Shown: one piece after another, positions 18,232-27,158 of the stretch
How positions within the stretch are numbered: the first letter of the stretch is position 1
How the letters are laid out: each line of letters opens with the position of its first letter
Source: Anaerobiospirillum succiniciproducens DSM 6400
GTDB lineage: Bacteria > Pseudomonadota > Gammaproteobacteria > Enterobacterales > Succinivibrionaceae
Assembly (NCBI RefSeq): GCF_000482845.1
Contig: NZ_AXWV01000039.1
Span: forward strand, 1-38,869
DNA: 38,869 bases
Reading direction: 5' to 3'
Notes under the pieces: model-generated
Databases searched by the model: none
What the model was told of the DNA's origin: nothing
Seen by the model: the letters and a program-made list of their open reading frames with translations, nothing else
Program-made: the position numbers and the translations under genes

Positions 18232-20817
18232 ATGAGCAAGGTATGCTTTAACAAACTAACAGAGTCACTACATTACATCGCGCTGCCATCTTTAATGGGA
18301 GCGGCCTTGTTTGCTTCTGTTTGTGTTGTTTCAAGTGCTAATGCGGCTAATCAATTTGATAGTGCACAAGAGTATGGCGACCTGCAAGAGTCTCATTTCA
18401 ATGCCCAAGGTGTAGAAGAGCACAATCAAGATCGAGCTTATGGTTATATGCACGACACTGATGAGCTCAACAACATCCCAACTACCGCAGAAAATAGCTT
18501 AAGCCTTGGTCAGGGCAATATTCATATTCAAGGCGTACCGTCTAAAGCTACCAATAGCGCAATTAACATACAGAGCGGCGCTAGCGGCATTCAGATTAAG
18601 CCTGGTAGCTCCAACATGACCATGAGTTCATCTTATGGCTCAATGCAAATAAATGGTGGCAATAGCGCAGCTACCAACATGCAGATTAATGCAACCCAAG
18701 ATCCTAATGCCGCCATGCAGGCAGTCAATGTAAATACAGCAAATGCTATACAATCAGGCAATGCAAATACTGCAAATGGTATGCAGCCTAGCAATGCTGC
18801 TATTAATGGTATGCAGTCTGGCAATGACTCTTCAGCTGCATATAGCGTCATTGATCCAAGTACAATGCCTATTGAAAGTGAGCACTATCAGTCAGGCGAC
18901 GATCTTTTAAGACCAGCTAAGCCTTCAGCTATCCATGAGCGTCTTACTGCACAAGCTGCAGCCAAAGCTGAAGCTGAGGCTAAAGCTAAGGCTTTTGCCG
19001 AGTTTATGGGCAAAAACTCTGAGCAGAGCACTGATCTAAACACTTATGCCTCTAACGGCTCTCATAGCATGGGCCCATCTCATGCGCGTGCTATTGAGGA
19101 TCAAAGCTCAAGCACTGCAGACCGTATGATGGACAGTGGTGCTAACTATGGTGTTCCTGCAATGCGCCGTACGATTCAGGATCCAGTTACCTTAGCTCCA
19201 ATTGCTATGTCCTCAAATGGCATTCCATCTCCACGTAATGTAGTGGATAACGCCATTGCAAGCATAGATCGAGCTGCAGCCCAGGCAGCGATGAGTGTAA
19301 GCTCGGTAAATGCAAAAGCTGCACTGCAAGCTGCTTTTGCCTCTAATGCACAAGCTGCTAGTGAAAAAGCAGCTTCTATGTCTCGCTCACTAGCAAGTAA
19401 TACAAGCTCTAAAAACCTTTTAGCTCCATCTGACAACTACGCAGACACTAAGCAATTATCAGCCGATGGCACGGTATCTCCTGACACTTACACCAAGCAA
19501 GTATCAGCCAATAGCTCGGTATCTCCTGACGCGAACAACCAGCAAGCATCAGCAAATACTCTGTCTACAAATGAGGCTAGTGCTCCTGAAAGCCACGAGC
19601 CTACCATTGCTGAGGCCTATGCTGAGCGTAATGCTGCCTTTGCTCAACAGTTCCAGTCGAACAATAATGCCAATGGCCAAACTCAAGGAACAAACAATGC
19701 CCTTGAGAAAAATCAGGCAGCTAACAGCGCATTAGGCGCTGATGCTGTTGATCAAGCCTACTCTCAGGCCACTCAAGACTTTCTAAATAGTCCAAGTGAG
19801 TCTGCTAATGTTGAATCCCCTGTTAATGAGGCCGGACTGCTTAAGAACAAGTCTGATATGGCTTGCATTGAGCTTAGCCATGACACTCAAGTGCCAATGT
19901 ACATTCGCCACAATCAATGTTTTGAGCTCCAAGGCGGTAATGTCATTGATACTCCTGTAACTGTTAGAGGCAAGCTCTTTGTTAAAGCTGGTCGCAATAT
20001 TGTGCTGCAAAGTGGCTCTTCTATTACCGTTGCTCCAGGTGGTTTCTTTGAGGTACGCGGCGATTTAAATATGATGCCAAAGACTGCCTTAAACATTGAT
20101 GATAAGGCGGCTCTTACCTGCTCTGGACTCATCAATATGATGGGCGGTGCCGTGATTAACACTCGTGGTGATAATCAGATTAGAAACATTGGCCGTTTCT
20201 TTATTGAGCCAGGTGCCTATATATCTATGGCTGGCGATACTAAGATGCGCAATAGCGGTCTTATTACCATGAACCAGTCTAATATAGCTTTCCAAAACAA
20301 TGGCTTCTTTGAAAATGCCGGCACTATCAAGCTAGAGAATGGATCCATGCTAGCTTTCAAGGACAAATCAAAGCTCACAAACATCGGAAAAATTGATTTA
20401 GACAAGAACTCTGCATTAGCCCTCTCAGGTTATGCAAAATTACTCAACCGCCGTATGTTTGCGCCAGATGGCAAACTCTTCTTTGAGCAAAACTCTATTT
20501 TTGAAAATGCTGCAGCATTCCGTCAGCACCAAAGCTCTGAAATGCAACTTAAGAACTCTGCTCAGATCATCAATAATCACACCATGGATATGAGCGGCAA
20601 GGCTATCTTTACAGGCAATGCTCGTATCCTAAATGAAGGTTCTTTTGCAGTTAAAAAGAGCGCTAATGTGCATACCGGACAGCGTGCTCTCATGATTAAC
20701 ACTGGCACTTTCCGTAATGAAGGCGGCGGCTTTACTGTTGATAGCCAGTCCAACTTCATCAACGAAAACATCGTATCCGGTCGCGAGAGCCGTACTCAAG
20801 GTCGCCACCGCCTATAA
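18232..20817 (+). CDS. Exported low-complexity plus beta-solenoid protein, unknown function
   Basis: An 861-aa protein with a clear signal peptide (hydrophobic LPSLMGAALFASVCVVSS, cleavage after ANA at residue 38). Residues 40 to about 540 are rich in Asn, Ala, Ser, Gln and Met, with repeated MQ(I/S)N and NA(N/A)-type runs and an Ala/Lys/Glu helix near 240. From 543 a Cys pair (MACIEL and HNQCFEL) opens a regular solenoid of about 20-residue turns (GSSITVAPGGFFEVRGDL, NNGFFENAGTIKLENGS, NTGTFRNEGG) running almost to the C-terminus (GRHRL). There is no barrel, LPXTG, TAT or obvious anchor, so it may be periplasmic, secreted or bound to another surface component. GGGG nine bases before the ATG supports the start. 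I do not recognise a family. Confidence 0.85.
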   Translation: MSKVCFNKLTESLHYIALPSLMGAALFASVCVVSSANAANQFDSAQEYGDLQESHFNAQGVEEHNQDRAYGYMHDTDELNNIPTTAENSLSLGQGNIHIQGVPSKATNSAINIQSGASGIQIKPGSSNMTMSSSYGSMQINGGNSAATNMQINATQDPNAAMQAVNVNTANAIQSGNANTANGMQPSNAAINGMQSGNDSSAAYSVIDPSTMPIESEHYQSGDDLLRPAKPSAIHERLTAQAAAKAEAEAKAKAFAEFMGKNSEQSTDLNTYASNGSHSMGPSHARAIEDQSSSTADRMMDSGANYGVPAMRRTIQDPVTLAPIAMSSNGIPSPRNVVDNAIASIDRAAAQAAMSVSSVNAKAALQAAFASNAQAASEKAASMSRSLASNTSSKNLLAPSDNYADTKQLSADGTVSPDTYTKQVSANSSVSPDANNQQASANTLSTNEASAPESHEPTIAEAYAERNAAFAQQFQSNNNANGQTQGTNNALEKNQAANSALGADAVDQAYSQATQDFLNSPSESANVESPVNEAGLLKNKSDMACIELSHDTQVPMYIRHNQCFELQGGNVIDTPVTVRGKLFVKAGRNIVLQSGSSITVAPGGFFEVRGDLNMMPKTALNIDDKAALTCSGLINMMGGAVINTRGDNQIRNIGRFFIEPGAYISMAGDTKMRNSGLITMNQSNIAFQNNGFFENAGTIKLENGSMLAFKDKSKLTNIGKIDLDKNSALALSGYAKLLNRRMFAPDGKLFFEQNSIFENAAAFRQHQSSEMQLKNSAQIINNHTMDMSGKAIFTGNARILNEGSFAVKKSANVHTGQRALMINTGTFRNEGGGFTVDSQSNFINENIVSGRESRTQGRHRL

Positions 20818-21376
20818 AATAGTCAAACTATCCTACATCGCGCCTAGCATATGGATTTACTTCCCATTCTTTGGCTAGGCGCAGCAGCTTATCATCTATC
20901 TGTATTTTCCTATCTTCAATCCACGGTGCAGCTACTCCTCACTTGATGAGTTTGAGCCCACACCCTTTTCGTGATTGCAATCGTCTATAGTAAGTACAAA
21001 GCCTATGGTTACTGCCGATGCGTTAACCATCGTTTGAGCAGCGCTATAGTATTTGCATGCTGTTACCTTGTATTTGTGCATTGGCCTTGTGAATATGTTG
21101 CTCAACTACTTTACTAAAGTGTGCAGATAACAAGCACATCGTATCTTCATGAGCTAGCGATAAAGGGCGTATCTACAGGATTTTTAAAGAAATTAAGAGC
21201 TAATGGATATGCCTTGAGATCGTAGCTAATGGCCATTATGCAAAAGCTTGACTGTATGCTGCAGTGCAAATATATTTAGAGCTCCATAAGCTTAGGATAA
21301 CTTATGGCTAATTTAGCTATATTTGCTAAATACAAGGGCAGTAGCGCAACACACTTTTAGTCAGGAGACTATAGCG
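20818..21376. other. Intergenic region upstream of the GNAT gene
   Basis: About 560 bases with a perfect inverted repeat at 20840-20882 and one GAGATC-type motif (CTTGAGATCG) near 21215. No gene seen. Confidence 0.55.
20840..20882 (+). other. Perfect 9-bp inverted repeat with 25-base loop
   Basis: GCGCCTAGC (20840-20848) and GCTAGGCGC (20874-20882), 22 bases after the 861-aa protein gene. No T tract follows; possibly a termination or mRNA 3'-end structure. Confidence 0.5.
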
Positions 21377-21691
21377 ATGGAAATCAAGCACATTAAGGAA
21401 GACTGCACTTTTGAGCTCGTAATTGATAACACTCGAGCATTTGTAACCTATGAGATTTACGATGGCGGTTTAGATATCCGCAAGACCTTAGTTCCTGAGG
21501 CTTTAGCTGGACAAGGCTTAGCAAGCAAGCTCGTACAGGCTGCTTATGACTATGCTCGTGAGCAAAACCTCAAATGCGTTGCTACCTGCTCTTATGCAGT
21601 AAAGTGGTTACAGCGCCACCCTGAGTATGAGGGTGCACAAGGATCAGACTATGTTGAAGGCAGCTGCGCTGTTGGTAAGCATCAAGCCTAA
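21377..21691 (+). CDS. Small GNAT-fold N-acetyltransferase (YjdJ-like)
   Basis: A 104-aa cytoplasmic protein of the minimal GNAT type (PF14542, E. coli YjdJ). It shows the two-strand meander TFELVIDNTRAFVTYEIYDGG, then the acetyl-CoA binding loop ALAGQGLASKLVQAAYDYAREQ (family LKGQGIGKQLV), then KCVATCSYAVKWLQRHPEY, where the family has PLCPFAK. The substrate is unknown. An upstream in-frame TTG at 21323 exists, but CAGGAG nine bases before the ATG at 21377 and the family start (MEIKHI) decide for the shorter form. It is a single gene ending before the bidirectional terminator at 21735-21764. Confidence 0.85.
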   Translation: MEIKHIKEDCTFELVIDNTRAFVTYEIYDGGLDIRKTLVPEALAGQGLASKLVQAAYDYAREQNLKCVATCSYAVKWLQRHPEYEGAQGSDYVEGSCAVGKHQA

Positions 21692-21734
21692 AGATCACAG
21701 CACTTCAACTAAGCGCCATCTCTAATGGCACATG

Positions 21735-21764
21735 AAAAGCCCCTAGCTAAAACTAGGGGCTTTT
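21735..21764 (+). terminator. Bidirectional terminator between the GNAT gene and cysE
   Basis: AAAAGCCCCTAG and CTAGGGGCTTTT pair perfectly around CTAAAA. It serves both converging genes. Confidence 0.92.
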
Positions 21765-21788
21765 AATTTGTACTCAAGACTTGTTCTT

Positions 21789-22952
21789 TTAGCGATCAGC
21801 TCGTTGCTGCACTACCTTGCCACCTGCTTTGACATCTTCGGTGACCCAAACGTTGCCACCAATAACCGCACCGCGTCCAATAGTAATACGACCTAAGATC
21901 GTGGCATTTGAATAGACCACTACATCATCTTCTAAGATTGGGTGACGAGGAATATTAAGCGGCACACCACGGCTATCCACAGGAATAGTCTTAGCGCCTA
22001 AAGTTACACCTTGGAAGAGCTTTACATTCTTACCAATAATGCAGGTCTCGCCAATTACTACACCAGTACCATGGTCGATGGAGAAGCTATCGCCAATACG
22101 AGCACCTGGGTGAATATCAATACCGGTCTCCGAATGCGCAAGCTCACTAATAGCACGAGGCATCAGCGGCACACCTAAGTTTAAGAGGGTATGGGCAATA
22201 CGGTGGTTGAAGATCGCTCTGACACCTGGGTAACAGCAAATGACCTCGCCAAATGAAGTAGCTGCTGGATCAGCATCGAATGCTGCTTTAACATCCATAG
22301 CAAGTTTAGTGCGGATCAGCTCTAAATTAGAAATGTACTGTGCAGCTAGAGAGCGAGCATACTCTTTGACCTCTTCATTGAACTTGAGGCTCTGAATACC
22401 CTGCTCATGCTCCAAGTCATGAACATCATCGCCAAAGCTAATAGAACTTACGCTCTCTACACCACCTTGCTTATCAGCATCCTTTTTAGCAGTGCTCATA
22501 GCGCAAGAGCTGTACTCACCGCATGAAGTTACTGGGGAATTGGCACTAATTTCTGTGCTGTGATCTTCACTTGAAAAGTTAGCACGAGCTCCTTTAACAA
22601 ACATGGAATTCTTGATTGACTCAAGAGGATCTTTATTAAAAGAGGCTGTGGCTCTGGCATGTTGCTCATTATCAGCACTTTGGAAGCACAAGGCAGCACA
22701 GATCTGATCTGTGAGCAGACCAAAGAGCTGCTCAACCTGCACGCCAATGTGATAACTAACAGTATGGCGATTGATCTTAGAAGAGCCAAAATAGCCAGGG
22801 AAGATAATGGCGCGTGAAAGTTTTACGATCTCATTTATAGAACGGGCTGAAGGGAGAGGATTACCTGCAAGGTGTTGTTGGAACAGACCACGCAGTGACT
22901 TTTCAGCAGAGAGCGCTGCAATAACTTCATTTAACTGCTCAGAGTAGTCCAT
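21789..22952 (-). CDS. cysE: Serine O-acetyltransferase, EpsC type, with insertion
   Basis: A 387-aa enzyme that acetylates L-serine to O-acetylserine, the substrate of CysK. The N-terminal helical domain has the FPGYFG motif (51-56) typical of EpsC-type enzymes. The C-terminal left-handed beta-helix has HSETGIDIHPGARIG, IDHGTGVVIGET with the catalytic-type His, and hexapeptide turns (VVVYSNATILGRITIGRGAVIGG). Between them, about residues 91-190, lies a Ser/Asp-rich low-complexity insertion (for example SSEDHSTEISANSP) that splits the helical domain. AGAGGA seven bases before the ATG at 22952 decides the start over a TTG two codons upstream. It is divergent from cysK, forming a cysteine-synthesis pair. 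Confidence 0.9.
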   Translation of the reverse strand: MDYSEQLNEVIAALSAEKSLRGLFQQHLAGNPLPSARSINEIVKLSRAIIFPGYFGSSKINRHTVSYHIGVQVEQLFGLLTDQICAALCFQSADNEQHARATASFNKDPLESIKNSMFVKGARANFSSEDHSTEISANSPVTSCGEYSSCAMSTAKKDADKQGGVESVSSISFGDDVHDLEHEQGIQSLKFNEEVKEYARSLAAQYISNLELIRTKLAMDVKAAFDADPAATSFGEVICCYPGVRAIFNHRIAHTLLNLGVPLMPRAISELAHSETGIDIHPGARIGDSFSIDHGTGVVIGETCIIGKNVKLFQGVTLGAKTIPVDSRGVPLNIPRHPILEDDVVVYSNATILGRITIGRGAVIGGNVWVTEDVKAGGKVVQQRADR

Positions 22953-23397
22953 AACCAAATCCTCTTGTTCAAAACAACAAACTTGCTGCTACCACACTAT
23001 AAACTCATAGCGCTCATCGTATAGGCTCAAACAACCTCATGAACGCGATGCTATGTGCTTTAGCCATAATAGACCGTGCATAGATGTACATGCAACTTAA
23101 GGCATGACTTAGAGTGCGCTGAGTCGGCGCATAAAATTCACTCAAGCTCAGTTTAAAAACAGTATTAATCAGCTGAAGATAAGCTTAGGTTAACTAATAG
23201 TCATACTTTGCACAGGCTATGGATGATCATTATGCCCTATTTAGGATCGTCATTTAGGTGCAACGCAAAACAAAAGTGCAAAGCACGTAATAAAGCCGAT
23301 AGATACAGTCTTTTTAAACATGCAAAAGTGTCACACTTGCATATTTATCTCATAGAAACCAATTTTTTACTGCACATGAGCAAAAAGTGATGGTATG

Positions 23398-23441
23398 TTA
23401 AAAAGCACATCAGGTGTACATGTGTACATCAAGCTTTTTAA
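23398..23441 (+). promoter_or_regulatory. Hairpin in the cysK leader or promoter region
   Basis: TTAAAAAGC (23398-23406) and GCTTTTTAA (23433-23441) are perfect complements. Between them are two TGTACA palindromes separated by TG. Could be an attenuator-like stem or a repressor/activator site. Confidence 0.45.
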
Positions 23442-23485
23442 TCAACTATGAATGACTGTCAGTGTTTTCTGCCTTACATCAATGC

Positions 23486-23504
23486 TTTAGCGCCTCGCGC
23501 TAAA
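23486..23504 (+). promoter_or_regulatory. Short GC-rich hairpin before cysK
   Basis: TTTAGCGC and GCGCTAAA around CTC, about 114 bases before the cysK ATG. Flanking GC/GGC can extend the stem. Confidence 0.45.
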
Positions 23505-23617
23505 AGGCAAACACAGCCCCGCTCTTAGCTTGATTGCTTTAGGCAAAGAGTTTGAACTAATAGCGGCGTTGTGAAAGGCTCGAGCAACTAACCGCCGTAA
23601 GGCTTATGAGGTTTTTT

Positions 23618-24550
23618 ATGTCTAAGATTGCACCTAGCGTAACCGCTTTAATTGGTTCTACTCCACTCGTTCGCATTAACAAGCTCACTTCTGAGTCCAA
23701 GGCAACTGTTCTTGCTAAACTTGAGTACTTCAATCCAGGTGGCAGCGTTAAAGATCGTGCCGCTCTGTTCATGATCGAAGAGGCTGAAAAACAAGGTCTG
23801 TTAAAGCCAGGCTCAGTCATCATCGAGCCTACCTCCGGCAACACCGGTGTTGGCCTTGCCTTAGTAGCTGCAGTCAAGGGCTACAAACTCATTCTCACCA
23901 TGCCTGAGTCCATGAGCTTAGAGCGTCGTCGACTCCTGCAGGCACGTGGTGCTCAATTAGTACTTACTCCTGCCTCTGAGGGCATGAAGGGCGCAATTGC
24001 CAAAGCAGAGCAGCTGCGCGACAGCACTGAGGGTGCTGTAATCTTGCAGCAGTTTAATAACAGCGCAAACCCAAGTGCTCACTCTGCCACTACCGCTTTA
24101 GAAATCCTTTCTGATACTGACAATAAGGTGGATGTCTTTGTAGCAGGTGTTGGCACCGGCGGTACCGTAACTGGCACTGGTCGTGTCTTAAAAGAGAAAT
24201 TACCAGGCGTTAAGGTGGTCGCTGTTGAGCCTCAAGATTCCCCTGTACTTAGCGGCGGTAAGCCAGGCCCACACAAACTTCAGGGCATTGGTGCTGGCTT
24301 CGTACCTCAAAACTATGACGCCTCTGTAGTAGATCAGGTCGTTACCGTCACTACTGAGCAAGCCTTCTCAACCTCACGCGCTTTAGCCGCTCAAGAGGGC
24401 ATCTTAGTTGGTATCACCTCTGGTGCTGCCATGCATGCAGCTTTAGAGCTCTCTAAGCAAGATGAGTACGCTGGCAAGACCATCGTGGTTGTTCTGCCTG
24501 ACACTGGTGAGCGTTACTTATCTACCGAGCTTTTCAAGTTTGAAGAATAA
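23618..24550 (+). CDS. cysK: Cysteine synthase A (O-acetylserine sulfhydrylase)
   Basis: A 310-aa PLP enzyme that makes cysteine from O-acetylserine and sulfide. The PLP lysine is Lys45 in [11 protein letters not shown]; the substrate loop is TSGNTG (72-77); the PLP-phosphate loop is [12 protein letters not shown]; and the C-terminal region has GITSGAA and [10 protein letters not shown], all as in CysK/CysM. An ATG four codons upstream (23606) is possible, but GAGG at 23608-23611 and the family start ([17 protein letters not shown]) favour 23618. Its partner enzyme gene, cysE, is the divergent neighbour, so the two together complete serine-to-cysteine conversion and may assemble as the cysteine synthase complex. 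The C-terminus ends FKFEE. Confidence 0.94.
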   Translation: MSKIAPSVTALIGSTPLVRINKLTSESKATVLAKLEYFNPGGSVKDRAALFMIEEAEKQGLLKPGSVIIEPTSGNTGVGLALVAAVKGYKLILTMPESMSLERRRLLQARGAQLVLTPASEGMKGAIAKAEQLRDSTEGAVILQQFNNSANPSAHSATTALEILSDTDNKVDVFVAGVGTGGTVTGTGRVLKEKLPGVKVVAVEPQDSPVLSGGKPGPHKLQGIGAGFVPQNYDASVVDQVVTVTTEQAFSTSRALAAQEGILVGITSGAAMHAALELSKQDEYAGKTIVVVLPDTGERYLSTELFKFEE

Positions 24551-25269
24551 TTTGGCCACAAGAACAAACAGCTGACTTGCCAAAAGAACAAGCAGCCGAC
24601 ATGCAAAAGGCATTTAACTGCCATACAGCACGTCACTTCCTTGTAAGCCTAAACAGCAAAAATCCCCGATGCTATAGTGCTGCGTTTCCCCAGCGCATGC
24701 TATAGCATCAAACCTCCCCGCAAAAGCACCACAAGCAGTGCAGTCATCGTATAAACGATGCGCAAACATCGCGTAAACATCTTGCAACTAGCCCCACAAC
24801 AACCTAAAAACGTACTGATTGCCTTTATAAAAAGACTCATAAAGATGCAAAACTAAGTTTGAGTTTGCGGCTTTTGTGATGTACCTCATCCACTGTGCTA
24901 AATTATTCACTCAAAGGTAAAACAAGCTACTTCGGATGCATGTATTATAGAAATACGTGTTTGAATCATTCAGCTGTTTCGATTCATAAACAGTGCAGTG
25001 AGTTACTTTTGTATAGCACTAACGCCCCTCTTCTAATGTTTTTTACCAAGAGGAGCTTTAAGCTATTGCAAATCCCGTTGCATCTGTCACAATCAAATAT
25101 TGATTGATTATGTATGGATTTTATGGATTAGACCCTTACATATTCATTCAGGTCTAAGGATCGACTGTCACACCACGCTATGAGTTAGAACTGCCTCAGC
25201 CAAAGCTAGGTCATGCATCAATTCAGACAAGCACGTGCATGCACAAGCAGTTCTTAGGGAGCTTTGTTT
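24551..25269. other. Intergenic region between cysK and the antitoxin-fusion gene
   Basis: About 720 bases. It holds a perfect 10-bp inverted repeat at 24668-24709 and otherwise nothing I can support. A 70-codon GTG-started frame at 24895 has no ribosome site. Confidence 0.55.
24668..24709. other. Perfect 10-bp inverted repeat
   Basis: GATGCTATAG and CTATAGCATC with a 22-base loop containing TGC/GCA that can extend it. It follows cysK by about 120 bases; on the minus strand a GGGGATTTTT follows. It may be a weak terminator or a structured element. Confidence 0.45.
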
Positions 25270-26808
25270 ATGGCACATATAAGACAGATATTGGCTAATC
25301 TCAGTATCAGTGTTGCTGAGTTTAAGAAGAATCCTAAAACAGTTATTAAAGCTGTTAAGAGTGAGCCTATAGCTGTTATTGTCAATGACAGACCAGCCTT
25401 TTATTGCGTTCCGGCAGACATCTTGGAGTCTCTTTACTCAAAGTTCTATGAGATGAATGAGATTCAGAACATTCAAGACTTTGCTAGCAACGATGGTTGC
25501 GTAGGCAATGTGAATGACGATGATGAAAGCTTTGGCGTTCAAGACATTTTCCAGAGCATTGAAGATGAGCAAGCCACTCAGCTTCCTTCCGATGAAGACA
25601 TCGTTGATCCTATTTCCAACAGCGTAGCCGATCCTTTAGATGAAGAAATCCGTAATCAATCAGGCAGCTCTATCGATCACCACCTGTTTAATAGCACTGC
25701 AAAGATCATCGAGGACAACACCTCAAGTGTTAACGATCCTTTTGCAGACATTGGAGTATCTGGTGATGACTTTCCTGCTATGGATGACTTCTCCACTGAC
25801 GACATGAGTGCCATTGATGACACTATGCTCCCACGAGTGGACGACGACTCATTTAACAACGTAGCACCTGGACAGAAAGCACCGATCCGTACTGCTTGTC
25901 TAAACCCAAGTGCTGACGCCGATAGCAAGGCATCAGCAAGTGCCAATCTGACTGATACTGCTTTAAAGATTTCCACACCTCAAGTAGATACTAGCGCTGT
26001 ACCTACACAATTGACTGATTGCCCAGACGTACGCTCTTTAGTAAGCGGTCCACATTCTTATAGCCTTGATCATGTTGCTAAGACTTACAGCCCTTACAAG
26101 CACAAGAAAGTCCAAGCAAAACTGATTGCAGAGCAAAAGAAAGAACTCAAAAAAGAGCATAAGGCTCGTAAAAAAGAGATCAAAAAACTCGAAAAGGCTG
26201 CTAAGACTTTAAAGGCTGGTAAGTCTTTAGACAAAGAGCAGCTGATGCTGCCTGAGACTGAGCTTGTAAATATGCTTGCTACAAGCAAGAAAGCATCAGT
26301 AGACAAGTGTAAGAGTGAAAAGATTAACTGCTCAAGCAATTCAAAGTGCGCCACAACAAAAGAGAATGCAGCTCAAGAAAGCAGCCAAGTAAGCAAGAGT
26401 GCATCCGTACAAAAGACTAGCTCTACTGCTAGAAGCCCTCGCGCCAAAGCAAGCACTACAAGCGCTGCTACACCAAAGAAGCCTGCAGCAAAAAAGGCTG
26501 TAAGCAGTAAAGAAACTGCAGCTAAAGAAGCTCAAGCTCTAGAGACTAAAACAGCAACTAAGAGCAAAGCCCCAACAACCACTGCTGCAAAGACCAGAGC
26601 AGCTACAGCTACAAAGACCAAGTCTGCTACAGCAACAAAAGATAAAACAGCTACTGCAACAAAGTCTGCACCTAAATCAAGCACTACTGTAAAGGCAGCT
26701 CGTGAAATTGCAGCAGAAACTCATGTTCCAGAGCCAGCTGAAGGTTCCAAGAGAGCTAAAAAAGCCAATGAGTTTATTCTGCCAACCAAAGAGAAGGCTG
26801 TAGATTAA
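25270..26808 (+). CDS. StbD/Phd-like antitoxin domain fused to acidic linker and histone-H1-like tail
   Basis: A 512-aa protein. Residues 1-64 match the StbD/Phd-YefM antitoxin fold by eye: ILANLSISVAEFKKNP, EPIAVIVNDRPAFYCVPADILESL (family GEPVAVLN-x-PAFYCVPA). This domain is normally a dimeric DNA-binding module in a protein of about 85 aa next to a RelE/ParE toxin. Here it continues into an acidic Asp/Ser-rich stretch (65-210), a Lys/Glu helical segment (about 278-320, KKELKKEHKARKKEIKKLEK) and a Lys/Ala/Thr-rich tail (about 385-500) resembling histone H1 or AlgP, ending EKAVD. No toxin gene is adjacent. AGGGAG at 25256-25261, eight bases before the ATG at 25270, decides the start over a TTG at 25264. 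A DNA-binding regulator or nucleoid protein is the natural guess. Confidence 0.8.
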   Translation: MAHIRQILANLSISVAEFKKNPKTVIKAVKSEPIAVIVNDRPAFYCVPADILESLYSKFYEMNEIQNIQDFASNDGCVGNVNDDDESFGVQDIFQSIEDEQATQLPSDEDIVDPISNSVADPLDEEIRNQSGSSIDHHLFNSTAKIIEDNTSSVNDPFADIGVSGDDFPAMDDFSTDDMSAIDDTMLPRVDDDSFNNVAPGQKAPIRTACLNPSADADSKASASANLTDTALKISTPQVDTSAVPTQLTDCPDVRSLVSGPHSYSLDHVAKTYSPYKHKKVQAKLIAEQKKELKKEHKARKKEIKKLEKAAKTLKAGKSLDKEQLMLPETELVNMLATSKKASVDKCKSEKINCSSNSKCATTKENAAQESSQVSKSASVQKTSSTARSPRAKASTTSAATPKKPAAKKAVSSKETAAKEAQALETKTATKSKAPTTTAAKTRAATATKTKSATATKDKTATATKSAPKSSTTVKAAREIAAETHVPEPAEGSKRAKKANEFILPTKEKAVD

Positions 26809-26849
26809 TCGCAACAGCTGCAGCTACAAACTAGCACCCTATTTTCTAC

Positions 26850-26886
26850 AAAGGCCCAAGATACCAAGCTTGGGCCTTTGTTTTTT
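26850..26886 (+). terminator. Terminator of the antitoxin-fusion gene
   Basis: AAAGGCCCAAG and CTTGGGCCTTT pair perfectly around an 8-base loop, followed by GTTTTTT. Confidence 0.92.
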
Positions 26887-27032
26887 CAGCAAGATAAAAC
26901 TCATAGACTAGCTAACCTCATAGATACAACATACTTATCTAATGAAAAGCATTGCTAGAGGTCACTTTTGATTTTTGTATATGAGGAATTCAAACGAGCA
27001 AGAGTTTGCTCAATAGAAATGAGTTGTTGAAA

Positions 27033-27121
27033 TGGCGGAAAGAGGGGGATTTGAACCCCCGAGACCCAAAGGGTCTGCCGCATTTCGAGTGCGGTGCATT
27101 CAGCCTCTCTGCCATCTTTCC
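27033..27121 (-). tRNA. tRNA-Ser(CGA)
   Basis: On the minus strand the acceptor GGAAAGA pairs with TCTTTCC, followed by discriminator G and an encoded CCA (27033-27035). The anticodon stem-loop CCGCACTCGAAATGCGG carries CGA, reading UCG. A long class II variable arm (GACCCTTTGGGTC) and a T arm with GGTTCAAATCC complete the serine tRNA. No other RNA gene is seen in the window. Confidence 0.97.
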
Positions 27122-27130
27122 GTGCGCTCT

Positions 27131-27158
27131 ATTATAGGAAAACCATTATGTAAAGCAA
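27131..27158 (-). promoter_or_regulatory. Sigma-70 promoter of tRNA-Ser
   Basis: On the minus strand TTGCTT and a perfect TATAAT are 16 bases apart, ending ten bases before the tRNA 5' end. Confidence 0.65.

Larger units (their letters stand above)
22953..23617. other. Divergent cysE-cysK regulatory region
   Basis: About 665 bases with two hairpins near cysK (23398-23441 and 23486-23504). A 60-codon frame at 23208-23390 lacks a ribosome site and family features. I cannot place the promoters with confidence. Confidence 0.55.

Noticed and set aside
23208..23390. 60-codon frame in the cysE-cysK interval, considered as a Cys leader peptide
   Set aside because: Few cysteines, poor start, and too far from cysK to be a clear leader peptide.
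24895..25107. 70-codon GTG-started frame before the antitoxin-fusion gene
   Set aside because: No ribosome site and no resemblance to a RelE/ParE toxin, which I specifically looked for.
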